Source: Mycobacterium sp. (GTDB lineage: Bacteria > Actinomycetota > Actinomycetes > Mycobacteriales > Mycobacteriaceae). From it: a stretch of DNA of 37,457 nt. The translations under genes were made by a program, and so were the position numbers. Below, piece by piece: positions 1 to 8,248 of this stretch. The notes under the pieces are model-generated. The model saw only the letters and a program-made list of their open reading frames with translations. It was not told the origin of the DNA and ran no database searches. Numbering within the stretch: the stretch's first letter is position 1; each line of letters begins with the position of its first letter. The stretch is from contig NZ_JAFAUS010000306.1 in assembly GCF_019243155.1 (NCBI RefSeq), positions 1 to 37,457 of the forward strand, written 5' to 3'.

Positions 1-254
1 CCGTCGTAGGTGGTTGCGGCGCTGGCGATCAGGTCGGCGACCGACGCGATGTCCGACAGATCGAAGGCGACGTGTGTCGCCGTCCCGCCGGCCGCGACGA
101 TGCGCGCGGCCGTCTGGCGCGCTGCGTCGACGGCCACGTCGCCGATCACGACCCGGCACCTCTCCTCGGCCAGCCGAGCGGCCGTCGCCGCGCCGATACC
201 GGTGGCGCCGCCGACGACCACCGCAACCTTGTCCGTTAGACCTCGTAGTCCCAT
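1..254 (-). CDS. Short-chain dehydrogenase/reductase (SDR), N-terminal part, truncated by window edge
   Basis: Reverse-strand translation from ATG at 254 reads MGLRGLTDKVAVVVGGATGIGAATAARLAEERCRVVIGDVAVDA..., with the SDR Rossmann motif GGATGIG. Runs off the left edge, so it is absent from the ORF track. Confidence 0.85.
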   Translation of the reverse strand, partial: MGLRGLTDKVAVVVGGATGIGAATAARLAEERCRVVIGDVAVDAARQTAARIVAAGGTATHVAFDLSDIASVADLIASAATTYD

Positions 255-268
255 GGCTATTGACTTTA

Positions 269-286
269 CCTCTAGAACTGTAGAGG
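269..286. promoter_or_regulatory. Inverted repeat CCTCTA-GAACTG-TAGAGG in the 42-bp divergent promoter (candidate operator)
   Basis: Perfect 6-bp arms (269-274 / 281-286). On the + strand it lies between a TTGACT (260-265) and GAGGAT (283-288), 17 bp apart. Confidence 0.5.
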
Positions 287-296
287 ATCGCCTTTC

Positions 297-1538
297 ATGG
301 CTGGGATTCATCGGGAGCGTCCCGGAGCCGGCGACCTGGCGGCGGCAACCGATACTCCCGCGATATCGCTCGGCGACGACGTATGGATGTCGTCCGGTGT
401 CTCCAACGCCTATGCGGTGGCCACCGACGAGGGGCGGGTCATCATCAACAGCGGGCTGGTCTTCGAAGGGCCGTTGCACCGCAAGGCTTTTGCCGATGTG
501 CCGGGTCCGACCCGGGCCATCGTCATCACCCAGGGCCACGCCGACCACTGGGGTGGGGTGAACTCGCTGCGCGACGCCGGCACGGACATCGTGATGCACC
601 GCAACTATCGGTACTGGCGCGACGACAACGAGCGCCTCATGGGCTACCGCGTGCCTAAGACGTCGTTCGCCTTTCAGAAGTTCTCCGACGCCGTACTCGA
701 ACATTTCAAGACGATCGACCCGGCGACGATCGACTTCTCGTTCCCCGAACCGACCACGACCTTCGACCAGCGCCACCGCATGACGGTCGGTGGCCGTCCC
801 TTCGAGATGGCGTGGACGCTGGGTGGTGAGACCACTGACGCGCTGGTGGTGTGGCTTCCCGAGGATCGGATCCTGTTCAGCGGCAACCTTTTCGGGCCGC
901 TGTTCGGCCACGTGCCGAATCTGATGACCATCCGCGGCGACCGGTACCGTGACCCGACGCTCTACATCGAATCGCTGAACACCGTGCTCGCTTACGGCCC
1001 GCGGCGGCTGGTCACCGGCCACTTCGATCCGATCGAGGGCGCCGATCGCATCGCCGAGGAAGTCACTGCAATGCGCGACGCCATGCAGGCGGTGCACGAC
1101 CGAACCGTCGAACTGATGAATTCCGGCGCCGACGTCTACACGGCGATGCGCGAGGTCAGGGTGCCCGAGCAGTTCGACGTCGGGGAAGGTTACGGCCAGA
1201 CGTCGTGGAACGTGCGCGCCATCTGGGAGATGTACGCGGGGTGGTTTCAGCATCGCTCCACCACCGAGTTATATGGCATAGCACCGGATTCCGTCGCGGC
1301 TGACGTGGTCAACGCCGCGGGCGCCGATGCGCTGGTGGCTGCGGCCCGCGCCCATGTGGCCGCCGGCCGCTCGGTGCAGGCGCTGCACCTCACCGACCTC
1401 ATCCTGAAGGCGGAACCCGACCACCCGGGGGCGCGCGTGGTTGCCGCCGACGCCCACGAGGCGCTGCTGGACGAGACCGACAACTTCTGGAAAAAGGCGT
1501 GGCTCACCAAGTCGATCGACGAATTGAGGACACCGTGA
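297..1538 (+). CDS. MBL-fold metallo-hydrolase, alkyl-sulfatase-like with C-terminal dimerisation-type region
   Basis: ORF of 413 aa. Contains TQGHADHWGG (MBL metal motif variant), GGETTDALVVWLPEDRILFSGNLF and LVTGHFDP, and an alkyl-sulfatase-like helical C-terminus (TSWNVRAIWEMYAGWF...). Confidence 0.85.
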   Translation: MAGIHRERPGAGDLAAATDTPAISLGDDVWMSSGVSNAYAVATDEGRVIINSGLVFEGPLHRKAFADVPGPTRAIVITQGHADHWGGVNSLRDAGTDIVMHRNYRYWRDDNERLMGYRVPKTSFAFQKFSDAVLEHFKTIDPATIDFSFPEPTTTFDQRHRMTVGGRPFEMAWTLGGETTDALVVWLPEDRILFSGNLFGPLFGHVPNLMTIRGDRYRDPTLYIESLNTVLAYGPRRLVTGHFDPIEGADRIAEEVTAMRDAMQAVHDRTVELMNSGADVYTAMREVRVPEQFDVGEGYGQTSWNVRAIWEMYAGWFQHRSTTELYGIAPDSVAADVVNAAGADALVAAARAHVAAGRSVQALHLTDLILKAEPDHPGARVVAADAHEALLDETDNFWKKAWLTKSIDELRTP

Positions 1539-2275
1539 AAACCACCGTCAGTTTCGACTTCACCGGCGCCAACGTGCTGGTGACGGGCGGCACCAGCGGC
1601 ATCGGCAACGCCATCGCCGCCGAGTTCGCCAAGGCGGGCGCCGCGGTGACGATCAGCGGAACCCGTTCCGCACCAGACGATTACGACTACGACCTCAGTG
1701 CCTTCAGATACCAGCAATGCCAGATCCAAGATCCCGACTCCGTCGATGCCCTGGCGGACTCGCTGGGGGACCTGGACATCCTGATCAACAACGCGGGCGG
1801 TCCGTACCCCGCGGGCGACGAATACGACCCGGACGGCTACGTCGCGTCGGTGACCCAGAACATGTTGGGCCCCATGCGATTGACCATGCGCTGTCATGAG
1901 CGCCTCAGGGCGAGCCAGAGCGCGAGCGTCGTCAGCGTCGTCTCGATGTCCGCGTTCCGCTCGGCGATCTTCGTCCCTGGCTACGCCTCATCGAAAATGG
2001 GCCTGATCGCGTTGACGATGAACCTGTCCCGCCGGTGGGCCGACGACGGGATCCGCGTCAACGCCATCGCGCCCGGGCTGATCGACACGCGAATGACGCA
2101 CCCCGCCATGAACATCCCCGAGGTCATGGACGTCGAGATCGGGTTTCACACACCGCTGGGCAGGCCCGGAATCCCGCAGGACTGCGCCGGTGCGGCGCTG
2201 TTCCTGTGTACCGACGCGGCGTCGTACATCACCGGCAGCACCATCGCTGTCGACGGCGGATACCTGACGGTCTGA
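1535..2275 (+). CDS. SDR family oxidoreductase
   Basis: VTGGTSGIG cofactor motif, NNAGG, YASSK catalytic motif, C-terminal GSTIAVDGGY. GTG start at 1535 overlaps the upstream TGA (GTGA). The ORF-track start at 1499 is less likely. Confidence 0.88.
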   Translation: MKTTVSFDFTGANVLVTGGTSGIGNAIAAEFAKAGAAVTISGTRSAPDDYDYDLSAFRYQQCQIQDPDSVDALADSLGDLDILINNAGGPYPAGDEYDPDGYVASVTQNMLGPMRLTMRCHERLRASQSASVVSVVSMSAFRSAIFVPGYASSKMGLIALTMNLSRRWADDGIRVNAIAPGLIDTRMTHPAMNIPEVMDVEIGFHTPLGRPGIPQDCAGAALFLCTDAASYITGSTIAVDGGYLTV

Positions 2276-2278
2276 ATC

Positions 2279-3790
2279 ATGGGCGACTACGACCACATCA
2301 CCACCCCGGACGACGTCCTGGAGCTGGCCGCGAAACGCACCGGATGTAGCGAGGTCGACTCCGACTCGTGGCGCGACGGGCTGACGATCATGCTCGACGA
2401 CCTCAACAACTCGCCGGCCTTCACCACCTTCGGTCGCGACCGTATCCTGGGCGATGCGACCGACGCGCTGGGCCGGCGGCTGCGGGTCCACGCCTACATC
2501 CAGGACCACCCCGAGGTGCTCGACGCGCCCGTCGAGCGGCCACTTTTCGTGCTCGGCATGCCCCGCACCGGCACCACCGTCATCAGCTATCTGCTCGACC
2601 AGGACCCGGCGCGCCGGTCGCTGCTGCACTGGCAATGCGTCGATCCGATACCGCCGGCCCGCACCGAGGCGCTGCGCACCGATCCGCGCTGCCTGGCCCT
2701 GCTGGGAGAGCAGCGCAAGATCCTGGAGATGGTCAAGCAGGCGAAAGTGCCGCTGCCGCATTGGGAAGACGCCGACGGGCCGACCGAGGACATGTTCATC
2801 CACAACCAGGATTTCAAAGGGCTGTCCTGGGATTCCTTTCTGTCCACCTCGCGGTACGCGGAATGGCTGTTTCACGAGACCGACATGACGAGCACGTACG
2901 AATACCAGAAGCGCTACCTGCAGGTGCTGCAGTCGACCGCGCCGGGTACGTGGAGCCTGAAGATGCCGTCGCACTCGGTGCACATCGACGCACTACTGAA
3001 GGTGTTCCCCGACGCCCGGCTCATCTGGGCGCATCGCGATCCCTACAAGGCGACCGGGTCGTTGTGCAATCTGTGGATGCTGCCCAAGGGAATGGTGCTG
3101 CAACCCGACGCCATCGACTCGAAAGCGATGGGCCGCAACGCGATGGCGCAGATGCAATACCACGTCGAGCGGCCGCTGCGGGCGCGGGACCGCATCGGCG
3201 ATGACCGCTTCTTCCACATGTACTACCACGAGATGATGCGCGACCCGATGGACGTCATGCGGCGCATCTACGAGTGGGCGGGCGACCCGCTGACCGCCGA
3301 AACCGAAGCGCGGATGGGCAATTGGCTGGCCGGCCATCCCCAGAATCTCTTCGCCCTCAACACCTACAACCTCGGTCAGTACGACCTGACCGTGGACAAG
3401 CTCAAGCCGATTTTCGCCGAGTACCTCGACACCTTCGACATCGAACTGGAGCCACGCCATGAACCCGGCGGACTGCTATCACACCGGACTGGTCGTCGAG
3501 GACGTGGCCGCCGCCGCGGCGCGGCTCACCGAGGCGATGGGATACCACTGGACCAAACCCGTCGAGTCGACGCTGAGCGTGACCACGGCCGACGGCGACA
3601 TCGAGGTGCCGTTCTGTTTCGTCTATTCGGTGAATGCGCCGCACCTGGAACTGATTCAGGAAATCCGGGGCACGATCTGGACCGCGCCGGTCGACGGCGG
3701 TGCACACCACCTGGGCTACTGGGTCGACGACATCGCTGCGGCCGCAGCGCAACTCGAACGCACCGGATACCGCCTCGAAGCGCGTCCTAG
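2279..3790 (+). CDS. Sulfotransferase family protein; C-terminal ~110 residues read through the next gene in another frame
   Basis: PLFVLGMPRTGTTVISYLL (5'-phosphosulfate-binding-type loop) and LIWAHRDPYKATGS (3'-phosphate-binding-type motif). The recognisable domain ends near YLDTFDIELEP at about 3456; the Arg/Gly-rich tail to 3790 is doubtful. Confidence 0.75.
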   Translation: MGDYDHITTPDDVLELAAKRTGCSEVDSDSWRDGLTIMLDDLNNSPAFTTFGRDRILGDATDALGRRLRVHAYIQDHPEVLDAPVERPLFVLGMPRTGTTVISYLLDQDPARRSLLHWQCVDPIPPARTEALRTDPRCLALLGEQRKILEMVKQAKVPLPHWEDADGPTEDMFIHNQDFKGLSWDSFLSTSRYAEWLFHETDMTSTYEYQKRYLQVLQSTAPGTWSLKMPSHSVHIDALLKVFPDARLIWAHRDPYKATGSLCNLWMLPKGMVLQPDAIDSKAMGRNAMAQMQYHVERPLRARDRIGDDRFFHMYYHEMMRDPMDVMRRIYEWAGDPLTAETEARMGNWLAGHPQNLFALNTYNLGQYDLTVDKLKPIFAEYLDTFDIELEPRHEPGGLLSHRTGRRGRGRRRGAAHRGDGIPLDQTRRVDAERDHGRRRHRGAVLFRLFGECAAPGTDSGNPGHDLDRAGRRRCTPPGLLGRRHRCGRSATRTHRIPPRSAS

Positions 3791-3908
3791 CGGTGACACG
3801 CTGTCGATGTTCGCGTACTACGCCGACCCCAGCGGAGTTCGGATCGAAATCGTCGACCGCGCACTGTTTCCCGACTGGCCCGGGTTCCTGAAGTCGATGG
3901 CGTCATGA
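3459..3908 (+). CDS. VOC (glyoxalase/bleomycin resistance/dioxygenase) superfamily protein
   Basis: 149 aa; CYHTGLVVEDVAAAAARLTEAMGYHWT...HHLGYWVDDIAAAAAQLERTGYRLEA...YYADPSGVRIEIVD, two VOC-like half-domains. Confidence 0.82.
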   Translation: MNPADCYHTGLVVEDVAAAAARLTEAMGYHWTKPVESTLSVTTADGDIEVPFCFVYSVNAPHLELIQEIRGTIWTAPVDGGAHHLGYWVDDIAAAAAQLERTGYRLEARPSGDTLSMFAYYADPSGVRIEIVDRALFPDWPGFLKSMAS

Positions 3909-4924
3909 AGATCTCGATGGTCACGGGCCCGGGCAAGGCCGAGGTCGTCGACGCCGACCGTCCCGAGGTGGGTCCCCGGGACGTGCTGGTGCGGATGCGC
4001 GCCTGCGGCATCTGCGGGTCCGACGCGTTCTACATCATCATCGGGGGCATCCCGCCGCGCCAGGGCCACACGCCGCTCGGGCACGAACCGGCCGGGGAGG
4101 TCGCCGAAGTCGGCGCCGACGTCTCCGGGATCGCCGTCGGCGATCACGTCGTCATCAACCCGATGGCCGCTCCCGGGGGCATCATCGGCAACGGGGGACC
4201 GGCGGGTGCGCTCGCCGACTACCTGCTGATCGAGAACGCCGTTCGCGGAACCAGTTTGGAGGTCATCCCCGAGCACATCCCGTGGGAGGTCGCCGCGCTC
4301 AACGAGCCGATGGCCGTCGCGCGGCACGGCGTCAACCGGTGCAACCCCAAACCGTCGGACAAAGTCGTGGTGTTCGGTGCCGGCCCGATCGGGCTGGGCG
4401 CGACCCTGGCCTTCAAATCCGTTGGCGTCAGCCATGTGGTGGTCGCGGATCTGATCCCCGCGCGGCTGGACAAGGCCCTGCAGATCGGGGCCGATGCCGT
4501 CATCAACTCCGCCGAGGAGGACGTCGTGCGGCGTCTGATCGATTTGCACGGTCCGGGGGAGTCTGTATTTCCCAGGTTCCCCGGCGCGGCCGGCACCGAC
4601 ATCTACCTGGACGCCGCGGGTGCGCCGGCCGTCGTCAACACCGCGCTGGCCGCCGCGCAGAAGGGCGCCACCCTCGGCATTGTCGGCGTGCACAAGGAGC
4701 CGATTCCCGTCGAGTTCGTCAACGTGATGAGCAACGAGATCACCATCGTGGGCAGCATGGGTTATCCCGACGAAATCTTCGAGGTGACCAAGGATCTCGT
4801 CGCGAACTGGGAGAAGTACGCGCTGATCGTCAGCCACACGGTGCCGTTCGCCAACGTCGGCCAAGCGCTCGACCTCGCCCGTACACCCGGCGCCGCGGAC
4901 AAGGTCGTGGTCACCTTCGCCTAA
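3905..4924 (+). CDS. Zinc-type alcohol dehydrogenase-like (MDR superfamily) oxidoreductase
   Basis: MRACGICGSDAFY, GHEPAGEVAEVG, VVFGAGPIGLGATL Rossmann motif. ATGA overlap with the upstream VOC gene. Confidence 0.87.
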   Translation: MKISMVTGPGKAEVVDADRPEVGPRDVLVRMRACGICGSDAFYIIIGGIPPRQGHTPLGHEPAGEVAEVGADVSGIAVGDHVVINPMAAPGGIIGNGGPAGALADYLLIENAVRGTSLEVIPEHIPWEVAALNEPMAVARHGVNRCNPKPSDKVVVFGAGPIGLGATLAFKSVGVSHVVVADLIPARLDKALQIGADAVINSAEEDVVRRLIDLHGPGESVFPRFPGAAGTDIYLDAAGAPAVVNTALAAAQKGATLGIVGVHKEPIPVEFVNVMSNEITIVGSMGYPDEIFEVTKDLVANWEKYALIVSHTVPFANVGQALDLARTPGAADKVVVTFA

Positions 4925-6342
4925 CGGCGTCGATCGAGATGGGCGAGGGCGAGCCGGGCGGCATTGGCGCCACACATGCCGTGCGCACCGGGCCCCGGCG
5001 GGGTGGCCGCCGAGCAGATGTAGCTGCCTGGAATTCCAATATTGTACGGCGACAGCGTGATTCGCGGGCCGAAGGTCAGCTGGCGAATGTCCTTGGCACC
5101 GGTCATGATGTCACCACCCACATAGTTGGGGTTGTAGGTGTCCATCTGCGCCGTCGAACGCACCGTCAGCCCGATGATCCGCTCCCGGAAACCCGGGGCG
5201 AACCGCTCGATTTGGGCGATGATGGCCTCGGTCGCGTCGCCGGCGTAGCCGTTGGGGACATGGGCGTAGCTCCACACCGGATGGGTATTGCCCACCGAGC
5301 GTTGCGGATCGGCGAGATACTGCTGACCGACCAGCACGAACGGCCGTTTCGGCATGCGTCCGGCATGGATTTCGCGCTCGGTCGCGGCGAGCTCAGCATA
5401 AGTGCCGGCCAGGTGCACGGTACCGGCGCGACGCGCATCCGGGGTCGTCCATGGCACGCCGCCTTCGACGGCGAAGTCGACTTTGAAGGCGCCTGGGCCA
5501 CGCCGGAATCGGGTGAAGGCCCGCGAAATGCGGTGCGGCAGGCGGTCGCCGAGAATGCCCGCGACCGCGCTGGGCGCCAGGTCGAACATCGTGACGTCGG
5601 CCGGCGGCAGTTGGGCCGCCGTCCGCACCCGGATGCCGGTCTCGATCTTGCCGCCCAGGTCGCCCAGCAGCGCCGCCATCGCGTTGCTGATCGATTGCGA
5701 TCCGCCTTCGGCCACCGCCCAGCCGTGCCGGTGGCCTGCCGCGATGATGCCCGTTCCGATCGCCGAGGTCATCGGGTAGTGCAGCGGCCGGAAGGCGTGT
5801 GCCGCAACGCCTCCGAACAATGCCCGGCCTTCCTCGGTGCGGAACGCGCGGGCGAACGCGGACGCCGGTAGCACCGTGGGAGCCCCGAACCGCGCCAGCT
5901 TCAACGGATGGTGCGGGAATCGCAGCAGCGGCCGCATGATGTCCTCGCTCAGGGTGTCGAACTGGGCGGCCGAGTAGCCGAACGCCAGCCGCCACCGCGA
6001 GCCGTCGCGGCCGAGGCCGGCCGCGGTCTGTTCCACCGATCTATGCAGCACGCCGGCGCTGCCGTCATCGAGAGGGTGCACACAATCGATTTCCGGCCGG
6101 CGCCACGACAATCCGTACCGCTCCAGGGCGAAGCCGCGAAGGAACGCGGAGCCGACGGCCATCGGGTGGATCGCCGAGCAGTGGTCGTGCAGCAGGCCGG
6201 GAACGATCGCTTCGCTCGACCGGGTACCGCCGCCGATCTCGTCGGCGGCCTCGAGGACGGTGACCTGTACGCCCTTGGCTGCCAGGCAGATGGCGGCGGC
6301 GAGCCCATTGGGTCCGCTGCCGACCACCACTGCGGTACTCAC
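4921..6342 (-). CDS. FAD-dependent oxidoreductase, phytoene-desaturase-like (NAD(P)/FAD-dependent)
   Basis: VSTAVVVGSGPNGLAAAICLAAKGVQVTVLEAADEIGGGTRS dinucleotide-binding motif. GTG start at 6342 overlaps the stop of the upstream gene. The ORF-track extension to 6543 is an upstream read-through. Confidence 0.87.
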   Translation of the reverse strand: MSTAVVVGSGPNGLAAAICLAAKGVQVTVLEAADEIGGGTRSSEAIVPGLLHDHCSAIHPMAVGSAFLRGFALERYGLSWRRPEIDCVHPLDDGSAGVLHRSVEQTAAGLGRDGSRWRLAFGYSAAQFDTLSEDIMRPLLRFPHHPLKLARFGAPTVLPASAFARAFRTEEGRALFGGVAAHAFRPLHYPMTSAIGTGIIAAGHRHGWAVAEGGSQSISNAMAALLGDLGGKIETGIRVRTAAQLPPADVTMFDLAPSAVAGILGDRLPHRISRAFTRFRRGPGAFKVDFAVEGGVPWTTPDARRAGTVHLAGTYAELAATEREIHAGRMPKRPFVLVGQQYLADPQRSVGNTHPVWSYAHVPNGYAGDATEAIIAQIERFAPGFRERIIGLTVRSTAQMDTYNPNYVGGDIMTGAKDIRQLTFGPRITLSPYNIGIPGSYICSAATPPGPGAHGMCGANAARLALAHLDRRR

Positions 6343-8117
6343 GCCAGGGCCCCGTGCTTGCTGCCGCCGAGCGACCAGCTCACCTGGGTCGGGATGGGAC
6401 CGTTCGGCAGCCAGGGCTGTTCGGCAACCGCGTCGGCGACCTTCCAGGTGCCGCGCTCGATCACGCCGAGGGCGGCGTCGATCAACTTGTAGTGCTGCAC
6501 ACCGCTGCCGACGGCCTCGGATTCCACCCAGGCGATAACGCACTCGCCCGGCTCGAATGCGGCTTGGCGTTGCACGGCGCGGATCAAGTCTTCATTGTGC
6601 AGGTGACCGTCACCGAAGTTGAATCCGGTCAACGAGTTGCAGATGAACTCGCCCTCGCGCACCGTGCGGGTGTCGACGTCGGGCAGATGGTTCAGCAGCA
6701 GCGAGAACAGGCCGCGACCCTGGCTGTGCATAGTGCGCCACGCGATCGTCTTCTGTGCGGTGATCTCGGCCCAGTGCGGTTCGTAGCCGAACTCGATGAA
6801 CTGGTCGACCTGGTTGCGCGTCGGGCGGGTGACACGGTCGAGCTTCTGTTCGGCGCCCGGCGCGAACGCCCACACGGCCGACGCCCAGTTTCCGGCGTAC
6901 TGGCGCAGCGACGGGAGGAACGAAACCTTGTCCGGACGCAGGTTTCCCAGCACCGGGAAAAACAGCAGGCCCGCCACAACCGCGGCCGTCAGCCACGGCG
7001 AGGACATGTCGGTCACGTAGTAGCCGTTCCAGGATGGGAACCCGAGGAACAAAAACACTGTGGTGTAAGCGAATACGACGTTCCACTCCAGCGGGACCGC
7101 CAGCGGGAAGGTCGAGATGATGAACAGGTGGAACCCCACCATGAGCAGCGCGGCGGCCAGCGTCACCCACTTGTTCGTGGAGAAGAACAGGATGAGGGGA
7201 GCGGCTATTTCGACGAAGGTGCCGTTGACGTGCGCCATGAAGTGGGCCATTCCCGACGGCAGCAGGTTGCGGGGGAAATCGCGGTAATGCGCGCGCTTGA
7301 GCCACTTGAACGGGATGAACGGACTGTTGCTGACCATCGGCGGAATCACGTTGGAGAAGTGCTTACCGAACTTCGAGAATCCGGCACCGATCCACACCAC
7401 CACGATCAGCATCTTCAGCGCGATGATCATGTCGGTGAACGGCAGCACGGTGAAGAACAGCAGCGCGGGGAAGTACTGCTCGCCGCGCGCGGCCAGGAAG
7501 ATGGTCTTGTCCCGCAGGCCGATCAGCACCAGCAACACCATGGGCGCTATCAACAGAGTTGGGTTGACCAGTCCAGAAGTGTTGTGCGGCAATGCCTTTG
7601 CCAGTGAATCGCTGTGCACCCCCGGTGCCAGCAGCGCGACGGCGAGGCTCACCAGTAGCGCCAGATACAGCGCGACGTCGACCCAGCCGCGACGGTCACC
7701 GCCGGTGCCGGGCACCCACTTCCACGGCCGCAGCCGGATCGTCCCCGGTCGCGCCCAGAACAGGATGCCGCCGGTCATCGGTTTGATCTTGCCGGCCAAC
7801 GGGCCCCAGGACCCCGCGATGCCGATGGATTCACACAGCACGGTCCACAGGATGACCTTCTGGTAGACGATTGGCTGGTTCCACCACTGCGCCACGTGCC
7901 AGAACGCGGGCAGCCCCGATGTCACCGTCGCCACGGCGGCACCGCCGAGCACGAAGAACAAAACCAGCTTGGCGATGTACATCAGGTGGACCAGGCGTGG
8001 TGAACCGAAACCGTTTTCGGCCCAATCGATGGTGAGAATCCGCATCCGCTCCATCAGCGGCTTGCGCAAGAACGGTTCCGGCTCGACCGCCGGGAAGTGG
8101 GGCTGTGTCAGTGCCAT
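6339..8117 (-). CDS. Multi-pass membrane protein, DUF3556-like
   Basis: Start MALTQPHFPAVEPEPFLRKPLMERMRILTIDWAENGFGSPRLVHLMYIAKL; many hydrophobic segments. Family name assigned from memory of the mycobacterial N-terminal signature. Confidence 0.75.
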   Translation of the reverse strand: MALTQPHFPAVEPEPFLRKPLMERMRILTIDWAENGFGSPRLVHLMYIAKLVLFFVLGGAAVATVTSGLPAFWHVAQWWNQPIVYQKVILWTVLCESIGIAGSWGPLAGKIKPMTGGILFWARPGTIRLRPWKWVPGTGGDRRGWVDVALYLALLVSLAVALLAPGVHSDSLAKALPHNTSGLVNPTLLIAPMVLLVLIGLRDKTIFLAARGEQYFPALLFFTVLPFTDMIIALKMLIVVVWIGAGFSKFGKHFSNVIPPMVSNSPFIPFKWLKRAHYRDFPRNLLPSGMAHFMAHVNGTFVEIAAPLILFFSTNKWVTLAAALLMVGFHLFIISTFPLAVPLEWNVVFAYTTVFLFLGFPSWNGYYVTDMSSPWLTAAVVAGLLFFPVLGNLRPDKVSFLPSLRQYAGNWASAVWAFAPGAEQKLDRVTRPTRNQVDQFIEFGYEPHWAEITAQKTIAWRTMHSQGRGLFSLLLNHLPDVDTRTVREGEFICNSLTGFNFGDGHLHNEDLIRAVQRQAAFEPGECVIAWVESEAVGSGVQHYKLIDAALGVIERGTWKVADAVAEQPWLPNGPIPTQVSWSLGGSKHGALA

Positions 8118-8248
8118 GGTGTCGGCTCCTTGGTCCGGGACGAAGAATGTCGACAACGGTAGGAATCCCGAGCACAAAGACCACCGTCGCGAATCGACAA
8201 AACCGCACGCCGGAGTTATCGCCGGAAGACAACCCGGCGTCTAACGTC

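Noticed and set aside
4282-5871. 529-aa plus-strand ORF
   Set aside because: It spans two recognisable genes on opposite strands (MDR and FAD oxidoreductase), has Arg/Gly/Ala-rich low-information translation and no motif; a GC-rich artefact.
6354-7607. 417-aa plus-strand ORF antisense to DUF3556 gene
   Set aside because: His/Gln/Arg-rich translation fully antisense to a clear membrane-protein gene.
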